A DNA stretch of 44,398 bases from an uncultured Eubacteriales bacterium (GTDB lineage Bacteria > Bacillota > Clostridia > Oscillospirales > Oscillospiraceae): positions 1 through 44,398 of the forward strand of contig UQZR01000023.1 of the NCBI GenBank assembly GCA_900545585.1, written 5' to 3'. The notes beneath the pieces are model-generated. The model saw only the letters and a list, made by a program, of their open reading frames with translations. It did no database searches and had not been told where the DNA came from. Each line of letters starts with the position of its first letter. Position 1 is the stretch's first letter. The position numbers and the translations under genes are program-made. This document shows positions 31,309 through 39,152 of the stretch, piece by piece.

Positions 31309-33909
31309 ATGTCATTGAAGAAACAGATCCTTGTGGTGGAGGACAACCAGATCAACCGCGAGATGCTGCGCATGATCCTGTCCGGCCAATACGACGTAAT
31401 AGAGGCGGACAGCGGCCAGACAGCCCTGAACCTTCTGCGGGATCGCAAGGACAATATTGCCCTGATCCTGCTGGATGTGATGATGCCGGTGATGGATGGC
31501 TATACGTTTCTGGAGCTGGTGAAGCAGGACCCCGAGCTGGCCCTGATCCCCGTCATCGTCACCACCCAGAATGACAGCGAGGCCGATGAGCTCGCCGCGC
31601 TGGAGCACGGCGCCACGGACTTCGTACCCAAGCCCTACCGCCCCCAGATCATCCTGCACCGCGTGGCCAGCCTCATCAATCTGCGGGAAAATGCAGCCAT
31701 GGTCAACCAGCTCCGCTATGATCGGCTCACCGGTCTTTACAGCAAGGAGTTCTTCTATAAGCAGGCGCAGGAGCAGATGCGCACCCATCCGGAGCGGCAG
31801 TATACCATCATCTGCTCCAACGTTGAAAACTTCAAGCTGTATAATGATGTGTTCGGCATCGCCGCCGGCGACCGCCTGCTCCGCGCGATCGCCAAGATGT
31901 TCCTGGAGCTCAAGGGCCGCGATGAGATCTGCGGCCGCTTCAACGCCGACCGCTTCATGCTCCTGCTCAGTCAGGAGCACCGCACCGCAAACTACGATCA
32001 CCTTGTGGAGACCGGTCAGCAGATGCTGCGCACGGCGAAGAACACCGTTATGAAGTGGGGCGTGTATGAGGTGGCCAGCGAAGGCGTCTCCGTGGAGCAG
32101 ATGTGCGACCGCGCCTTTCTGGCCGCGGACAGCATCCGTGGCCAGTACAACACCCATTTCTCCGTCTATGATGACAGCCTGCGCAGCAAGCTGCTGCGGG
32201 AGCAGGTCATCACCGAGTCCATGGAGGCCGCCCTCGCCCAGAGGCAGTTTCAAGTCTACCTCCAGCCCAAGTTCAGCCTGCTGGACGACCGACTGGCCGG
32301 TGCCGAGGCGCTGGTGCGCTGGATCCATCCTGAGATGGGCTTCCTGTCCCCGGGTGAGTTTATCCCCCTCTTTGAAAAGAACGGCTTCATCACCCAGCTG
32401 GACCGCTACGTCTGGGAGGAGGCGTGCCGCCTGCTCCACGACTGGCAGAGCCGCGGGCTCACCACCGTCCCCGTGTCCGTCAACATCTCCCGCGCTGACA
32501 TCTATCAGGCAGACGTGGCCGATGTGCTGCTGGGTCTGATACGAAAGTACCGGCTGAATCCCGCTCTGCTGCATCTGGAGATCACGGAGAGCGCCTATAC
32601 TGAGGACCCGCAGCAGATCATCGACACCGTGGCACACCTGCGCTCCCTGGGCTTCATCATCGAGATGGACGACTTCGGCAGCGGCTACTCCTCCCTGAAC
32701 ATGCTGAACCAGATGAAGCTGGACATCCTGAAGCTGGACATGAAGTTCATCCAGAGCGAGACAGCCAAACCGCTGGAGCAGGGCATCCTCCGCTTCATCG
32801 TCGAGCTGGCCCGCCGGCTGAACCTCAGCGTGGTGGCCGAGGGCGTGGAGACCCGGGAGCAGCTGGAGCACATCCGCGACATCGGCTGCGACTACGTGCA
32901 GGGCTACTTCTTTGCCAAGCCCATGCCCAGCGCCGAGTTTGAAAAATACCTGACTGAGGAGCCCTCTCGCGCCATCATGGGCCGTGCGGTGTTCACCCGC
33001 CCTGCCCAGACTCTGCTGGTGGCGGACGAGGATCCCGACTACCGCGCCCAGGTGCGCGCCACCTTTTCCGGACCCCACCAGGTGCTGGAGGCCGCCGACG
33101 CGGTCACGGCTCTTGCCTGCGTGGCGGAGCACGAACGCGACGAAACGTTCGCCGTGCTGCTGAGCATGACTCTGCCGCAGCAGGGAGCCTTCGACGTGCT
33201 GGCCGCCATCCAGGCCAACCCTGCCCTCTGGCACGTCCCTGTTCTGGTAACATTGCCGCAGGACGAAGCGCTGGAGAGACAGGCCCTGCGCGCCGGTGCG
33301 GATGACTTCATCAAAAAGCCCCATACCCAGGTGGGTCTGCGGAAGCGGCTGGAGCTGCTGACCGGCTTATCCACCCACAAGGCACGGGAGCGCACGCTGC
33401 AGAACCATATCTGCCGAGACTATCTGACGGGTCTGCTGAACCGCCGCGGCCTCCATACCGCGCTGGATTCCCTGTGGCAGGAGGACCTGCCTCTGGCACT
33501 GTATATTTTCGATCTGGGCGGCCTGAAAAAAGTCAGCGACGGCTGCGGCCACGACCATGACAGCCAGCTGCTGAAAGCCTTCGGCGAGCTGCTGCGCAGG
33601 CGCACCAGAAACGGCGACATCCTCTGCCGCTACGGCGGGGACGAGTTCGTGGTGATCCTCCGCCGCATGGACAACGCCGAGGCGGTCCGGCGCAAGGGTA
33701 CCGAGATCTGCCGCGCCACCGGCGAGCTCCTGCCGGGTGCGGAGCTTCTCGGCAGCTGCTCCGCCGGCGCCGTCCTGTGCGGCGACGAGGAATGTCCCTT
33801 TTCCGAGCTGCTGGAAAAAGCGACCAAGGCCCTGTACCGGGCCAAGCGTCTGGGCAAAGGTACCTGCTGTCTCTGGCACGACGAAGCCGAGAAAGATATC
33901 TGCCTGTAA
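31309..33909 (+). CDS. Five-domain cyclic di-GMP protein: REC-GGDEF(degenerate)-EAL-REC(degenerate)-GGDEF
   Basis: 866 residues, no membrane segment. REC1 (about 5-125) is intact: VVEDN, phospho-acceptor Asp56 in LLDVMMP, Lys108 in VPKPY. GGDEF1 (about 140-290) is degenerate, with NADRF for GGDEF. EAL (about 305-550) keeps its ligands: AEALVRW, LEITESAY, MDDFGSGYSSL, LKLDMKF, VAEGVETREQ. REC2 (about 564-685) has Ser in place of the acceptor Asp (LLSMTLP) but keeps the Lys (FIKKP). GGDEF2 (about 700-860) has YGGDEFVVIL and an RNGD inhibition site. So both synthesis and hydrolysis of cyclic di-GMP look possible. ATG 31309 has AAGAGGAG 8 nt upstream; in-frame ATG 31204 with a weaker site would add 35 residues of low-complexity sequence. 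No histidine kinase is in the window. Confidence 0.9.
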   Translation: MSLKKQILVVEDNQINREMLRMILSGQYDVIEADSGQTALNLLRDRKDNIALILLDVMMPVMDGYTFLELVKQDPELALIPVIVTTQNDSEADELAALEHGATDFVPKPYRPQIILHRVASLINLRENAAMVNQLRYDRLTGLYSKEFFYKQAQEQMRTHPERQYTIICSNVENFKLYNDVFGIAAGDRLLRAIAKMFLELKGRDEICGRFNADRFMLLLSQEHRTANYDHLVETGQQMLRTAKNTVMKWGVYEVASEGVSVEQMCDRAFLAADSIRGQYNTHFSVYDDSLRSKLLREQVITESMEAALAQRQFQVYLQPKFSLLDDRLAGAEALVRWIHPEMGFLSPGEFIPLFEKNGFITQLDRYVWEEACRLLHDWQSRGLTTVPVSVNISRADIYQADVADVLLGLIRKYRLNPALLHLEITESAYTEDPQQIIDTVAHLRSLGFIIEMDDFGSGYSSLNMLNQMKLDILKLDMKFIQSETAKPLEQGILRFIVELARRLNLSVVAEGVETREQLEHIRDIGCDYVQGYFFAKPMPSAEFEKYLTEEPSRAIMGRAVFTRPAQTLLVADEDPDYRAQVRATFSGPHQVLEAADAVTALACVAEHERDETFAVLLSMTLPQQGAFDVLAAIQANPALWHVPVLVTLPQDEALERQALRAGADDFIKKPHTQVGLRKRLELLTGLSTHKARERTLQNHICRDYLTGLLNRRGLHTALDSLWQEDLPLALYIFDLGGLKKVSDGCGHDHDSQLLKAFGELLRRRTRNGDILCRYGGDEFVVILRRMDNAEAVRRKGTEICRATGELLPGAELLGSCSAGAVLCGDEECPFSELLEKATKALYRAKRLGKGTCCLWHDEAEKDICL

Positions 33910-33997
33910 AGACAGCGCAGACATAGAAGCAGGGAGTAAAAACAAAAGGCAATTCGGGCCGGGCACGCCGGCGCTGATCGATGTCGGTGCTGATGCT

Positions 33998-34034
33998 GGC
34001 CGCCGCAGGGAATTCCCTGCGGCGGCCTTTTTTT
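33998..34034 (+). terminator. Terminator: 30-bp perfect palindrome plus T7
   Basis: GGCCGCCGCAGGGAA and its exact reverse complement directly abut (33998-34027, GAATTC at the centre), followed by TTTTTTT (34028-34034). Terminates the cyclic di-GMP gene 88 nt after its stop. Confidence 0.85.
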
Positions 34035-34040
34035 CTATAC

Positions 34041-34217
34041 TCATTTTATCGCCTCGCCAAGTATCTGCCGCAGCAGCTCCGCCGTGGTCATCTCACCACG
34101 CAGCACACGCTGGCACTGCTCCCGCATCTGGGGCGTTACCTGACAGCCCTCCATGCGGACGGAGGCCTCCGCGTTCTTCATGGAAGCTGCATATCGTTTG
34201 TCGTCGCTCTTGTACAT
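34041..34217 (-). CDS. VbhA-like Fic antitoxin (orphan, 58 aa)
   Basis: 58 residues, helical and charged. KNAEASVRMEG (residues 14-24) contains S-V-R-M-E-G, an exact fit to the (S/T)xxxE(G/N) inhibition motif of Fic-blocking antitoxins, with Ser19 and Glu23. The remainder, VTPQMREQCQRVLRGEMTTA then ELLRQILGEAIK, has the spacing of the VbhA antitoxin family (x-Glu-Gly, short helix, G-E-x-(T/S), terminal helix). VbhA-type antitoxins hold Fic AMP-transferases inactive by placing the Glu in the active site. No Fic protein (HPFxxGN motif) is encoded anywhere in the window. ATG 34217 is preceded by AGGAG 7 nt upstream, but that AGGAG is the 3' arm of the tRNA terminator stem. The longer reading to 34355 is translated tRNA and is rejected. 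Confidence 0.7.
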   Translation of the reverse strand: MYKSDDKRYAASMKNAEASVRMEGCQVTPQMREQCQRVLRGEMTTAELLRQILGEAIK

Positions 34218-34218
34218 A

Positions 34219-34248
34219 GAAAAACTCCTCGCGTCACCCGCGAGGAGT
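34219..34248 (-). terminator. tRNA-Thr terminator that contains the antitoxin ribosome binding site
   Basis: On the minus strand ACTCCTCGCG / CGCGAGGAGT, perfect 10-bp stem with a 5-nt loop (34248-34224), then TTTTTC. The AGGAG at 34229-34225 in the 3' arm is the only ribosome binding site for the ATG at 34217. Confidence 0.85.
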
Positions 34249-34249
34249 C

Positions 34250-34325
34250 TGGAGCTTGTGGCCGGATTCGAACCGGCGACCTGCTCATTACGAGTGAGCT
34301 GCTCTGCCAGCTGAGCCACACAAGC
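34250..34325 (-). tRNA. tRNA-Thr (anticodon CGT)
   Basis: 76 nt with encoded CCA. Acceptor GCTTGTG / CACAAGC, D-arm GCTC-AGCTGGCA-GAGC, anticodon arm GCTCA-CTCGTAA-TGAGC (anticodon CGT reads ACG), variable AGGTC, T-arm GCCGG-TTCGAAT-CCGGC. All stems pair perfectly. It has its own promoter and terminator. Confidence 0.97.
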
Positions 34326-34345
34326 ACAGTGAAATACCAGATGAT

Positions 34346-34374
34346 AGTATAACATATCCCCGTGCCGCCGTCAA
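34346..34374 (-). promoter_or_regulatory. Promoter of tRNA-Thr
   Basis: On the minus strand TTGACG (34374-34369), 17-nt spacer, TATACT (34351-34346), 21 nt from the mature 5' end. Confidence 0.7.
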
Positions 34375-34561
34375 CCGCCTTTTCGCCGTTCCGGCAAAAT
34401 AATACATAACGTAATCTTCCCATCGAAGCCTGCCGCTTTTTCTCACGCCGCGAAAATCTGCTCCCTCCCCCGTTTCCGTCACACCCTGGGAAAAAGCTTC
34501 GCTTTTCCCTATTCCCCCGCTTTTCCCTGACAATTTCGCTATTCCGCTGCAAGACGTTCCC

Positions 34562-34639
34562 TTTACATATATTTTACATAATCCTGCATTACATAATTTT
34601 TACAAAGAGTTATCCACACTTTCCACAAAGTTTTCCACA
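34562..34639 (+). other. AT-rich segment with DnaA-box-like cluster and TTACATA repeats
   Basis: In the 525-bp gene-free gap 34326-34851, three tandem boxes lie in the same orientation: TTATCCACA (34610-34618, perfect DnaA consensus), CTTTCCACA (34619-34627) and TTTTCCACA (34631-34639, one mismatch). Just before them are three TTACATA copies (34563, 34574, 34589) in AT-rich DNA; a fourth is at 34740. This looks like a DnaA-binding region, perhaps origin-like or a titration site. No dnaA or dnaN is in the window. The rest of the gap shows the tRNA promoter and nothing else I can name. Confidence 0.4.
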
Positions 34640-34815
34640 GCTATGTGTTCCCTGTATTTTCAATACTTTTCCGCCTTTTTCGCCAGATTCACCGACACTC
34701 ATACTTCGGTTTCCACTTTTACAATTTCTCCGTTTTACTTTACATAACATCACAAATCGACGCGCACAGCCATCTTGTTTACCATAACGACCCCTTCTGC
34801 CAGCCATCGGAGCAG

Positions 34816-34845
34816 GAAAACGCCCCGCTCCCGAAAGAGCGGGGC
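34816..34845 (-). terminator. Terminator of polA-rimI-tsaD
   Basis: On the minus strand GCCCCGCTC / GAGCGGGGC, 9-bp perfect stem with loop TTTCGG, then GTTTTC. Directly after the tsaD stop. Confidence 0.75.
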
Positions 34846-34851
34846 TGCACG

Positions 34852-35865
34852 TTATGTCAGTGTACCCAGATCCATGGTGGCGTAGGCATTGAGGTCCAGT
34901 CCGGCACGGCGGCCCGCCAGATACTCGTAGTAGCCCTGCGCGCCGATCATAGCGCCGTTATCCCCGCACCATCGCAGCGGCGGCAGGAACAGCCGCGCCC
35001 CCGTCTTACGGCAGGCGTGCTCCAGATCCCCGCGGATGACGGAGTTAGCCGCCACGCCCCCGGCGGCCACCAGCGTGTCATACCCTGTCAGCTCCAGCGC
35101 CCGCATGGCGCGGGGCACCAGCTCGCCCGACACGGCGCAGGCGAAGTCCCGTGCCAGCGCGGGGGCGTCCAGTTCCTCCCCCTTCTGCTGGGCGTTGTGG
35201 GCCAGGTTCACCACCGCCGTTTTCAGGCCCGAGAAGCTCATGTCCAGCTCCGCGCCGGACACGTGGGCACGGGGCAGCTCATATTTGCCGCCGGCGGACT
35301 GCTGCGCCAGCTCGTCCATGGGCTTGCCGCCGGGGTAGGGCAGCCCCAGCACACGGGCCGCCTTGTCGAAGCACTCCCCCGCCGCATCGTCGCGGGTGGC
35401 GCCCAGCACCGTCATGTCCGTGTAGTCCCGCACGTCCACGATCAGGGTGTTGCCTCCGGAGATGGCCAGTGCCACGAAGGGCGGTTCCAGCTCCGGAAAC
35501 GCCAGATAGTTGGCGGCGATGTGGCCCCGCACATGGTGTACGGGGATCAGCGGCACCCCCAGCGCGTAGGCGGCGGATTTGGCGAAGGACACCCCCACCA
35601 GCACCGCGCCGATAAGCCCCGGGGCATACGTTACCGCCACGGCGTCGATGTCTCGCTTCGTCAGGCCCGCGTCGGCCAGCGCCTTGTCGGATAGGGCGGC
35701 GATGGCCTGCACGTGCTTGCGGGAGGCGATCTCCGGCACCACGCCGCCGTACAGGGCGTGCATGTCCGCCTGAGAGAGAATGGCGTCGGACAGCAGCTGC
35801 CGTCCGTCCCGCACCACTGCCACCGCCGTCTCGTCGCAGGAGGATTCGAAAGCCAGAATGTTCAT
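34852..35865 (-). CDS. tsaD: tRNA N6-threonylcarbamoyladenosine transferase TsaD
   Basis: 337 residues, normal length. Motifs: ILAFESSCDETAVAVVRDG at the N-terminus, VPLIPVHHVRGHIAANYL (metal-binding HxxxH), LAISGGNTLIVDV, DDAAGECFDKAARVLGLPYP and VAAGGVAANSVIRGDL. It transfers the threonylcarbamoyl group to A37 of ANN-reading tRNAs. The ATG overlaps the rimI stop (ATGA). TsaB and TsaE, which often sit beside it, are not in the window. Confidence 0.97.
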   Translation of the reverse strand: MNILAFESSCDETAVAVVRDGRQLLSDAILSQADMHALYGGVVPEIASRKHVQAIAALSDKALADAGLTKRDIDAVAVTYAPGLIGAVLVGVSFAKSAAYALGVPLIPVHHVRGHIAANYLAFPELEPPFVALAISGGNTLIVDVRDYTDMTVLGATRDDAAGECFDKAARVLGLPYPGGKPMDELAQQSAGGKYELPRAHVSGAELDMSFSGLKTAVVNLAHNAQQKGEELDAPALARDFACAVSGELVPRAMRALELTGYDTLVAAGGVAANSVIRGDLEHACRKTGARLFLPPLRWCGDNGAMIGAQGYYEYLAGRRAGLDLNAYATMDLGTLT

Positions 35866-36329
35866 TGTGCCGCCTCCTCCGTGTAGTATTTTGTGAGAAT
35901 GAGAGCATCCTCCTTGGGCAGGTCGTAGTAGTTGCGCCGCCGCCCCACCTCCCGGAAGCCGAAGCCCTCATACAGCGCGATGGCCGCCGCGTTGGAGGGC
36001 CGCACCTCCAGCGTCAGGAACGCCAGATGATTGCCCTTTGCGAAGTTGTCGAACACCTGCAGAAGCTGGGCTGCCACACCCTGCCTGCGGCAGGAGGGGT
36101 CCACGGCCACGTTGGTAATGTAGCCCTCGTCGGCCACCACCAGCAGGCCCGCGTAGCCCACCGCCTTCTCCATCTCCGGCTCCACCGCCACCAGAAAGGC
36201 GGCGCACTGGTTGTCCAGCTCCTCGGCCAGCATCTTCTTGGACCACGGGCGGGAGAAGCACATCCGCTCCAGCTGCTCCAGCCGGTCCAGATGCTCCGCC
36301 GCCATGGGTACGATCTTTACCTGTTTCAT
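35862..36329 (-). CDS. rimI: Ribosomal protein S18-alanine N-acetyltransferase RimI
   Basis: 155 residues, one GNAT domain: ERMCFSRPWSKKMLAEELDN near the N-terminus, YITNVAVDPSCRRQGVAAQL (acetyl-CoA loop RRQGVA), LEVRPSNAAAIALYEGFGF and RRRNYYDLPKEDALIL, the last typical of RimI. The ribosome binding site AAGGAG lies within the last codons of polA, 3 nt away, so the genes are coupled. Grouping with tsaD is common in Firmicutes. Confidence 0.93.
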   Translation of the reverse strand: MKQVKIVPMAAEHLDRLEQLERMCFSRPWSKKMLAEELDNQCAAFLVAVEPEMEKAVGYAGLLVVADEGYITNVAVDPSCRRQGVAAQLLQVFDNFAKGNHLAFLTLEVRPSNAAAIALYEGFGFREVGRRRNYYDLPKEDALILTKYYTEEAAQ

Positions 36330-36332
36330 GTC

Positions 36333-38981
36333 TTACTCCTTCGCTGCCAGCCAGTTTTTGCCGCTGTGCGCCTCGGCGATCAGGGGCACGGACAGCTGGG
36401 CGGCCTGCTCCATCTCCTCCGTCAGCAGGCGCTCTACCTGCTCCCGCTCCGATGCCGGACACTCCACGATCAGCTCGTCGTGTACCTGCATGAGAAGCCG
36501 GGCGCGCAGCCCCTCCCGCTTCAGGCGGTGGTGTACCCGCACCATGGCCAGCTTCATGATGTCGGCGGCGGTGCCCTGCACTGGCATGTTCAGGGCCACC
36601 CGTTTGCCGAATTCCCGCATGTTGAAATTGCTGCTTTTCAGCTCCGGCAGGGCGCGGCGCCGGTGCATCAGCGTCTGGACGTAGCCGTCCTGCTCCGCCT
36701 TGGCGACCACGTCGGTCATATACTGCCGCACGCCCTGATACGTCTCAAAATACCGCTCCATATACGCCTTGGCCTCCGCCACGGATACGCCGATGTCCTG
36801 CGCCAGCGAGAAGGCTGAGATGCCGTAGACGATGCCGAAATTCACCGCCTTGGCGCGGCGGCGCATCTCCGGCGTCACCTCCTGCGGCTCCACATGGAAC
36901 ACGCGGGAGGCGGTGACGGTGTGGAAATCCTCCCCCGACCGGAACGCCGCCTGCATCTCGGTGTCGCCGGCAATGTGGGCCAGCAGCCGCAGCTCGATCT
37001 GGGAGTAGTCCGCGTCCACCAGCACGCAGCCCTCCGGCGCGGTGAACATCCGCCGCAGCTGGCTGCCCAGCTCCGTGCGGGTGGGGATATTCTGGAGGTT
37101 TGGCTCCGTGGAGCTCAGCCGCCCCGTGGCCGTCACCGTCATCTGGAAGCTGGTGCGCACCCGCCCGTCCGGCTCGATGACCTTCATCAGCCCATCCACG
37201 TAGGTGCTTTTCAGCTTGGCGTACTGCCGGTAGCGCAGCACATCCGCCACGATGGGCGCATCGTACCGCAGCTTTTCCAGCACGTCGGCATTGGTGGACC
37301 AGCCGGTCTTGGTCTTTTTCCCGTGGGGCAGGCCCAGCTTTTCAAACAGGATCACGCCCAGCTGCTTGGGGGAGTTGATGTTGAATGTCTCCCCCGCCGC
37401 GGCGTAGATGGCCTGTTCCGTCTCATCCATGACGCCCTGCAGCGTCTGGCCGTACTCCGTCAGAGCCTTCCGGTCCACCAGAAAGCCCGCCGTCTCCATC
37501 TCCGCCAGCACGCGGCACAGCGGCAGCTCCACCTCGTAGTAGAGCCTGGTCACGTCCAACGCCTCCAGCTTGGCCGCCAGCGTCCCATGGAGCGCCGACA
37601 CCGCAGAGGTGTAGCTGATGAGCGCCGTCTGAGCCGCCGTATCGTCCCCCAGCAGGGACGTGAACGCCTCCGGCTCCAAATGGGCAGGCTTGGGCAGCTC
37701 CTCGTTATAAAAGGAGAGAAACAGCTTGGCGATATCGTAGCTGCCGGCGGTGGCATCGCAGAGGTACGCCGCCAGCGCCGTGTCGAACACAAAGCCCTCG
37801 GCGGGCAGCTCCCGCTCCAGCAGGGCGCGTATCATATCCTTAACGTTGTGCCCCACCTTTTTGACGTCTGCGGCGAACAGAGCCTCCAGCAGGTCGTGCC
37901 AGTTTCCGCCGTACCGGTTCTCGTACAGCTCCGCCATCCGGACGGTGCCCTCGCCCGTCTCGCAGGCCACCGCCAGTGCGCTGAAGTCCGGCAGACCGTA
38001 GACGGTAACATGGTCCGCGCCCCGCCACAGGTCCAGCAGCTCCTGCGCCCGCTCCGCCGTCTCCAGGATCTCCACCTCGGCGGCAGCGTCCGCCTTCTCC
38101 TCTGGCTGGTGCTGAGGGGACAGACCGTACTTGTCGATGAGCTTCTGGAACTCCAGCCGCAGAAACAGGTCGTACAGCTCGGGTTTGAAGGGCTGGCGCA
38201 GGTTGTCCTCCGGTCTGAACTCCAGCGGCGCATCGGTGACGATGGTGGCCAGCCAGTAGCTGTGCCGCGCCGACTCCTCTCCCTCCTGCAGCTTCCGCAG
38301 GGCGGCGGGCTTGGCGTGAACGTCCGGCATCTGTGCGTACAGCGTATCGATGCTGCCGTACTCCTGTACCAGAGCCATGGCGGTCTTTTCCCCGATGCCA
38401 GGCACGCCCGGGATGTTGTCGGAGCTATCGCCCATCAGAGCCTTCAGGTCGATCATATGGATGGGCGCGAAGCCGTAGGTCTCCTGAAATGTCTCCGGCG
38501 TCATGTCCTTGGTGGTGGTCTGGCCCATGCGGGTGGACACCAGCTTCACCTTGGTGTGGTCGGTGATGAGCTGTAGGCTGTCCTTGTCGCCGGTGACGAT
38601 GACGCAGTCCCAGCCCGCCGCCTCGCATTTGCGGCTGATGGTACCGATAAGGTCGTCGGCCTCGTACCCCGTCAGCTCATACCGGGGGATGCTCATGGCC
38701 GTCAGCACCTGCTTCAGCGGCAGCATCTGCATCGCCAGCTCCTCCGGCATTCCCTTGCGCTGGGCCTTGTAGGCCGCGTCGGCCTCATGCCGGAACGTAG
38801 GCTCCCGCCGGTCGAAGGTGACGCACAGCGCCTCCGGCTTCTCCTCGTCCAGCAGGCGCTGCAGCGTGGTGATAAAGCCGTAGATGGCGTTGGTGTATAG
38901 TCCCTGCCGCGTGGTCAGGGGGCGGATGCCGTAATAGGCGCGGTTGACGATGCTGTTGCCGTCAAGGACCATCAATTTCAT
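36333..38981 (-). CDS. polA: DNA polymerase I
   Basis: 882 residues. N-terminal 5' nuclease (about 1-290): LMVLDGNSIVNRAYYG, YEADDLIGTISRK, IVTGDKDSLQLI, GDSSDNIPGVPGIGEKTA. The middle 3'-5' exonuclease fold (about 300-470) lacks the catalytic acids: the strand that holds DxE in E. coli reads VYGLPDFSALAVA, so proofreading is probably absent, as in other Gram-positive enzymes. Polymerase motifs are intact: A VDADYSQIELRLLAHIAGD, B RRRAKAVNFGIVYGISAFS, C LLMQVHDELIVECP. ATG 38981 with GGAGG. First gene of polA-rimI-tsaD. Confidence 0.97.
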   Translation of the reverse strand: MKLMVLDGNSIVNRAYYGIRPLTTRQGLYTNAIYGFITTLQRLLDEEKPEALCVTFDRREPTFRHEADAAYKAQRKGMPEELAMQMLPLKQVLTAMSIPRYELTGYEADDLIGTISRKCEAAGWDCVIVTGDKDSLQLITDHTKVKLVSTRMGQTTTKDMTPETFQETYGFAPIHMIDLKALMGDSSDNIPGVPGIGEKTAMALVQEYGSIDTLYAQMPDVHAKPAALRKLQEGEESARHSYWLATIVTDAPLEFRPEDNLRQPFKPELYDLFLRLEFQKLIDKYGLSPQHQPEEKADAAAEVEILETAERAQELLDLWRGADHVTVYGLPDFSALAVACETGEGTVRMAELYENRYGGNWHDLLEALFAADVKKVGHNVKDMIRALLERELPAEGFVFDTALAAYLCDATAGSYDIAKLFLSFYNEELPKPAHLEPEAFTSLLGDDTAAQTALISYTSAVSALHGTLAAKLEALDVTRLYYEVELPLCRVLAEMETAGFLVDRKALTEYGQTLQGVMDETEQAIYAAAGETFNINSPKQLGVILFEKLGLPHGKKTKTGWSTNADVLEKLRYDAPIVADVLRYRQYAKLKSTYVDGLMKVIEPDGRVRTSFQMTVTATGRLSSTEPNLQNIPTRTELGSQLRRMFTAPEGCVLVDADYSQIELRLLAHIAGDTEMQAAFRSGEDFHTVTASRVFHVEPQEVTPEMRRRAKAVNFGIVYGISAFSLAQDIGVSVAEAKAYMERYFETYQGVRQYMTDVVAKAEQDGYVQTLMHRRRALPELKSSNFNMREFGKRVALNMPVQGTAADIMKLAMVRVHHRLKREGLRARLLMQVHDELIVECPASEREQVERLLTEEMEQAAQLSVPLIAEAHSGKNWLAAKE

Positions 38982-39014
38982 AAGGAGCCTCCGTTTTTAT
39001 CCATAAGTAATCGT

Positions 39015-39043
39015 ATTATACGCCGATTTCCCCCATAAAACAA
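39015..39043 (-). promoter_or_regulatory. Promoter of polA-rimI-tsaD
   Basis: On the minus strand TTGTTT (39043-39038), 17-nt spacer, perfect TATAAT (39020-39015). Confidence 0.6.
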
Positions 39044-39052
39044 CCGTTTCTC

Positions 39053-39080
39053 TTGACAGCTTTCGGTTTTGTGATAGACT
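39053..39080 (+). promoter_or_regulatory. Promoter of the AEC transporter gene
   Basis: Perfect TTGACA (39053-39058), 16-nt spacer, TAGACT (39075-39080). The polA and AEC -35 boxes are only 9 bp apart, so polymerase binding may be mutually exclusive. Confidence 0.55.
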
Positions 39081-39152
39081 TGTCTGGTGCTTTGCGGAAT
39101 TTTTATAAAGACATCGGCGCGCTGCGCCATTGGATAAAGGAGGCTCCCTGGC

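Noticed and set aside
34218..34355. N-terminal extension of the small antitoxin-like protein (VAQLAEQLTRNEQVAGSNPA)
   Set aside because: This is the translated tRNA-Thr gene; the cloverleaf is perfect and a terminator lies between tRNA and ATG 34217.
34340..34860. Calling the DnaA-box cluster the chromosomal origin
   Set aside because: No dnaA/dnaN nearby, only one perfect box, and flanking genes mostly point towards the gap rather than away from it.
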